Part shown: positions 61,103 to 64,000 of the stretch, one piece after another | Numbering within the stretch: position 1 is the stretch's first letter | Layout of the letters: each line of letters begins with the position of its first letter | Origin: Hymenobacter aerilatus | GTDB lineage: Bacteria > Bacteroidota > Bacteroidia > Cytophagales > Hymenobacteraceae | Direction of reading: 5' to 3' | Length of the DNA: 64,000 nt | Assembly (NCBI RefSeq): GCF_022921095.1 | Contig: NZ_CP095053.1 | Coordinates: 186,001-250,000, forward strand | Position numbers and translations under genes: made by a program | Notes under the pieces: model-generated | Database searches by the model: none | What the model was told of the DNA's origin: nothing | What the model saw: the letters and a program-made list of their open reading frames with translations, nothing else

Positions 61103-62641
61103 TCAGGTGTTTGGATTACGTAAATTAGTTGATAATAAAGCGGCTTCGTTGGCAGGCATCTGCTTCGCCCAGCTGAAAATGAAGGTAGCGCCGGCGCCCT
61201 CCGCCGATTCTACTCGGATGGTGCCCCCGTGGCGCTCCACGATTTTTTTCACAATAGCCAGGCCCACGCCGGTACTTTCCAGCGTGTCGCGCTCGGTCAG
61301 CGTCTGGAAAATGACAAAAATCCGCTCGTGGTATTCCGGCGCGATGCCGGGACCGTTGTCGGCCACCGCAAATATATACTGCCGACGATTTTCCTGCATG
61401 CTGATGCGTACGTGGCCGGTAGCGGGGTGGTCGTGGTATTTGAGCGCGTTGCTGATCAGGTTGGTAAAGACCTGCTGGAGCGGCACGCGGCTGGTAACAA
61501 AGGTGGGGAGGAAAGTAGGCAGCTCCACCTGAAAGCCCGCGGGCGGCGCCAGAGAATCCACAATCTCGGTGAGCAGCTCCCGCACGTCTACCCACTCTTC
61601 GGATTGCTGCACCCTGCCGATGCGGGTAAGGTCCAGAATGCCGGTAATGAGGTGCTCCATGCGGTGCACGCGGGTGCGCATCAGGGTCAGAAACTCGCGG
61701 ATATGGGTAGGGAGTTCCTGGTCCATATCTTCCTCAATCCAGCGCGAGGCGCTTTCGATGCCGCGCAGGGGCGCCTTCAAATCGTGCGAAACCACGTAGG
61801 CAAACTGGTCTAGCTCCTCGTTGCGGCGGGCCAGCTGCGTAATGTTGGTGTCGATGGTGCGGGCCATGCGGTTCAGCGACTGCGCCAGCTCGCTCAGCTC
61901 GTCGCGCTGGGTGTCGCGTATACCCGTACTGTAGTTGCCACTGGCAATCCGGCGGGCCAGCTGTACCATGCTGCCAATACGTCCCGAAATCTGCTGCACA
62001 ATGTAGGACGCCCACAGCAGGCTTAGCACGCCCGCCAGCACCGATATGGCAATGGACAAGATGCGGGCCTGCTGAATACTCTCTGCAAGCTTTACGCGCT
62101 GCTTGTCACGGCTGTCAAACTCTTCTTTATCAAATTTTTCAAACAAGACTCTGATCTGGTCAACCAGCTGCTTACCCGTCAGGGTAGTCATGAGGCTGCT
62201 GTGGGGCATTTCGAGCAGTAGGCGCTGCTCCACATTACGGCGGTGTGCCTCACGCTTTTCGCTTACCAGCATGTGCGAGTAGTCGGCCCATTGCTGGTAT
62301 AGGTGCTGGGCCCGCTCGATGCGCCCCTGCTGCGGCGAGCCGCTTTTAAGCTGAGTCCGCAGGCGCAGAAACCGCCCCAGCAAATCCCGCTCGCCCTTGT
62401 AGTAAGACTCCAGCATTTTCTCGTTGCCAACCAGCAGGTAGCCCCGAAAGCCCGATTCCATATCCACAATGCTGCGCAGGAGCAGGGTAGCCTCGGCCGT
62501 GATGCGCTGCGACTCCTCGACGCGCTGAGAGTTGCGCAGCACATTGCGCGAGAGCTGGTAGTTGACGGCCACCACGACCGCAAACAGCAGCATCACCACA
62601 ATAAAACCAGCGAAGAGCTTAGTGGAAAGTTTCAGTTTCAT
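61103..62641 (-). CDS. CHASE3-domain sensor histidine kinase
   Basis: 512 residues from the ATG at 62641. TM1 (about 9-27), periplasmic CHASE3 domain (about 35-185, with the mark DMESGFRGYLLVGNEKMLE), TM2 (about 193-215), HAMP (about 216-270), dimerisation/phosphoacceptor domain with His286 (VVSHDLKAPLRG) and ATPase domain with N box (NLISNALKYH), G1 (DNGPGIAP) and G2 (STGVGLAIVKKI). The response regulator gene is downstream. Stimulus unknown. Confidence 0.96.
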   Translation of the reverse strand: MKLKLSTKLFAGFIVVMLLFAVVVAVNYQLSRNVLRNSQRVEESQRITAEATLLLRSIVDMESGFRGYLLVGNEKMLESYYKGERDLLGRFLRLRTQLKSGSPQQGRIERAQHLYQQWADYSHMLVSEKREAHRRNVEQRLLLEMPHSSLMTTLTGKQLVDQIRVLFEKFDKEEFDSRDKQRVKLAESIQQARILSIAISVLAGVLSLLWASYIVQQISGRIGSMVQLARRIASGNYSTGIRDTQRDELSELAQSLNRMARTIDTNITQLARRNEELDQFAYVVSHDLKAPLRGIESASRWIEEDMDQELPTHIREFLTLMRTRVHRMEHLITGILDLTRIGRVQQSEEWVDVRELLTEIVDSLAPPAGFQVELPTFLPTFVTSRVPLQQVFTNLISNALKYHDHPATGHVRISMQENRRQYIFAVADNGPGIAPEYHERIFVIFQTLTERDTLESTGVGLAIVKKIVERHGGTIRVESAEGAGATFIFSWAKQMPANEAALLSTNLRNPNT

Positions 62642-62726
62642 GAATACCACAAACAGTCGGACCGCTGGGGGAGCTAAAAAACCGAGCCGTATTTTCTTTG
62701 GCGGCGCGCTGCCAGCGGGTGAGTTT

Positions 62727-62734
62727 CAAAGATA
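62727..62734 (-). promoter_or_regulatory. Minus-strand -7 box (TATCTTTG) for the histidine kinase
   Basis: Exact TAnnTTTG match 85 bp before the kinase start. Back to back with the gcvT box at 62775, so the two divergent promoters share a 40-bp region. Confidence 0.5.
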
Positions 62735-62774
62735 GCAGGATACAGGCAGGTGCGGACCACCGGCCGGAATTGGC

Positions 62775-62782
62775 TACTTTTG
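62775..62782 (+). promoter_or_regulatory. -7 box (TACTTTTG) of gcvT
   Basis: Exact TAnnTTTG match, same octamer as before dxr, about 58 bp before the ATG at 62841. The leader has no obvious glycine riboswitch. Confidence 0.5.
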
Positions 62783-62840
62783 TCCACATCCGACCCCGGT
62801 TGGCCCTGGTTTGTTTTCCTACCCTTCTTCTGTTTTCTCC

Positions 62841-63944
62841 ATGAGCGAAGCTCTCAAAACCGTTGCCCTGAACGACGTGCACCAGCAGCTGGGTGCCAAA
62901 ATGGTGCCTTTCGCGGGCTTCAACATGCCCGTGCGCTACTCCTCTGACCTTGAAGAGCACCGGACTGTGCGCCGGGGCGTGGGTATTTTCGACGTGTCGC
63001 ACATGGGTGAGTTCCGAGTGCGCGGTCCGCAGGCCCTCGACCTCATCCAGCGCGTCACCACCAACGATGTCAGCAAGCTCCAGGACGGCAAGGCGCAGTA
63101 CTCGTGCCTACCCAATGAGGAAGGTGGCATTGTAGACGACCTGCTGGTATACAAGCTGGCCGATGAAGACTACCTGCTGGTGGTAAATGCTGGCAACATC
63201 GACAAGGACTGGGCCTGGATTTCGGCGCGCAACACGGAGGGCGCGGAACTGGAAAACCAGTCGGATGAGTGGAGCCTGTTTGCTGTGCAGGGACCCAAGG
63301 CCTCGGCAGCGCTTCAGTCGCTCACCGACACTGACCTAAGCAGCATTCCGTATTATTCCTTTGTGCAAGGCACACTGGCGGGCGCACCAGGCGTCATCAT
63401 CTCGGCCACGGGCTACACCGGCGCGGGCGGTTTTGAACTGTACGTGCCCAACGAGCACGCCCGACAGGTGTGGGAAGCCGTGCTGGAAGCCGGGCAGGAA
63501 TACGGCATTAAGCCCATTGGCCTGGGTGCCCGCGACACGCTACGCCTGGAAATGGGCTACTGCCTCTACGGCAACGACATCACCGACAAAACCTCCCCCT
63601 TAGAGGCCGGTCTGGGCTGGATTACCAAATTCACCAAGGACTTCACCAACGCCGAGGCCCTGAAGCAGCAGAAAGCCGAAGGCGTAACGCGTAAGCTGGT
63701 TGGCTTCGTGATGGATGGTCCCGGCATTCCGCGCAGCCACTACGAGCTGGTGAACGAAGCCGGCGAGAAAATAGGAGAGGTAACATCAGGCACCCAATCG
63801 CCCTCGCTCAGTAAAGGGGTAGGGCTAGGCTACGTGCAAACCGCCTACAGCCAGCCCGGCAGCCAGATTTTTGTGCTAGTGCGCGGCAAGCAGCTGCCAG
63901 CTACCGTTGCCAAGCTGCCTTTCGTATCGGGCACAGAAGCCTAA
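62841..63944 (+). CDS. gcvT: Glycine cleavage system T protein (aminomethyltransferase)
   Basis: 367 residues from the ATG at 62841. It moves the methylene group from the lipoyl H protein to tetrahydrofolate, releasing ammonia. [16 protein letters not shown] at the start, [49 protein letters not shown] and [16 protein letters not shown] (folate and substrate site). gcvH and gcvP are not in the window. A hairpin with GGGTAGGG arms follows. Confidence 0.98.
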   Translation: MSEALKTVALNDVHQQLGAKMVPFAGFNMPVRYSSDLEEHRTVRRGVGIFDVSHMGEFRVRGPQALDLIQRVTTNDVSKLQDGKAQYSCLPNEEGGIVDDLLVYKLADEDYLLVVNAGNIDKDWAWISARNTEGAELENQSDEWSLFAVQGPKASAALQSLTDTDLSSIPYYSFVQGTLAGAPGVIISATGYTGAGGFELYVPNEHARQVWEAVLEAGQEYGIKPIGLGARDTLRLEMGYCLYGNDITDKTSPLEAGLGWITKFTKDFTNAEALKQQKAEGVTRKLVGFVMDGPGIPRSHYELVNEAGEKIGEVTSGTQSPSLSKGVGLGYVQTAYSQPGSQIFVLVRGKQLPATVAKLPFVSGTEA

Positions 63945-63960
63945 GCACTGAGTAGATGGA

Positions 63961-63998
63961 CAGGGGTAGGGACGGCTCATCAGCATCCCTACCCCTGT
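63961..63998 (+). terminator. Hairpin after gcvT with GGGGTAGGGA arms
   Basis: CAGGGGTAGGGA (63961-63972) pairs perfectly with 63987-63998, 14-nt loop. Each arm holds a GGGTAGGG or CCCTACCC word. The T-run, if any, is beyond the window. Confidence 0.75.
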
Positions 63999-64000
63999 TC

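Noticed and set aside
1..64000. tRNA/rRNA genes, CRISPR arrays, insertion sequences, prophage or integrase genes
   Set aside because: Scanned for T-loop words, regular spaced repeats and transposase or integrase motifs; none found.

Overview
The window reads as a chromosomal segment from a member of the Bacteroidota, order Cytophagales, most like Hymenobacter or a close relative (Hymenobacteraceae). The reasons are a type IX secretion gene (porQ), a SusC/SusD pair, an OmpA/PD40 protein, several DUF families typical of the group (DUF5916, DUF4174, DUF4136, DUF6702), Bacteroidota-type promoter octamers (TAnnTTTG), almost no Shine-Dalgarno sequences, and a GC-rich background interrupted by AT-rich islands. 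No rRNA, tRNA, CRISPR, prophage or insertion sequence was seen.

Layout. 1-9.7 kb: the 3' part of a coiled-coil/Pro-rich protein, a DUF5916 outer-membrane protein, a VOC protein, an NADP-binding oxidoreductase, two small envelope genes, the MeaB GTPase, a beta-propeller, a CoA-type Nudix hydrolase and a YkuD L,D-transpeptidase. 9.9-20 kb: an FAD reductase, DUF4174, YitT, DUF4136 and ankyrin genes, an AT-rich acyltransferase island with about 750 bp of noncoding DNA, an SDR, an MBL hydrolase, then an AT-rich Fic/membrane-protein island. 20-24 kb: both methylmalonyl-CoA mutase subunits. 24-29 kb: an outer-membrane barrel protein, a 5'-nucleotidase split over two genes, and dnaA. 29-45 kb: bPH-like, OsmC, GH3, EEP, an orphan AT-rich gene, GreA-like, dxr, rseP, DUF6702, OmpA, lon, porQ, hslU and an SDR. 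45.7-50.5 kb: susC/susD. 50.6-59.2 kb (minus strand): prfB with a programmed frameshift, ilvE, a cobalamin adenosyltransferase, an ABC ATPase, an 11-TM/TPR protein, gatC, plsC and Nudix. 59.3-64 kb: a candidate small RNA, a small acidic protein, rnhB, a response regulator/histidine kinase pair and gcvT.

Genes that work together: mutA/mutB, meaB and the PduO-type adenosyltransferase form an adenosylcobalamin-dependent methylmalonyl-CoA mutase system scattered over 47 kb. lon, hslU and rseP are proteostasis genes. The 5'-nucleotidase halves form a tandem pair. The histidine kinase and response regulator form a two-gene signalling unit.

The most interesting non-gene signals are: (i) at least 29 copies of GGGTAGGG/CCCTACCC, an exact match to the E. 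coli FtsK-orienting KOPS consensus GGGNAGGG and far above chance; (ii) promoter-like TAnnTTTG octamers ending 3-5 nt before several start codons, which implies leaderless mRNAs; (iii) an orphan ~140-nt structured RNA at 59384-59523 with its own promoter and terminator; (iv) a family of long, near-perfect inverted repeats between genes, several carrying a TGTCAT-type core.
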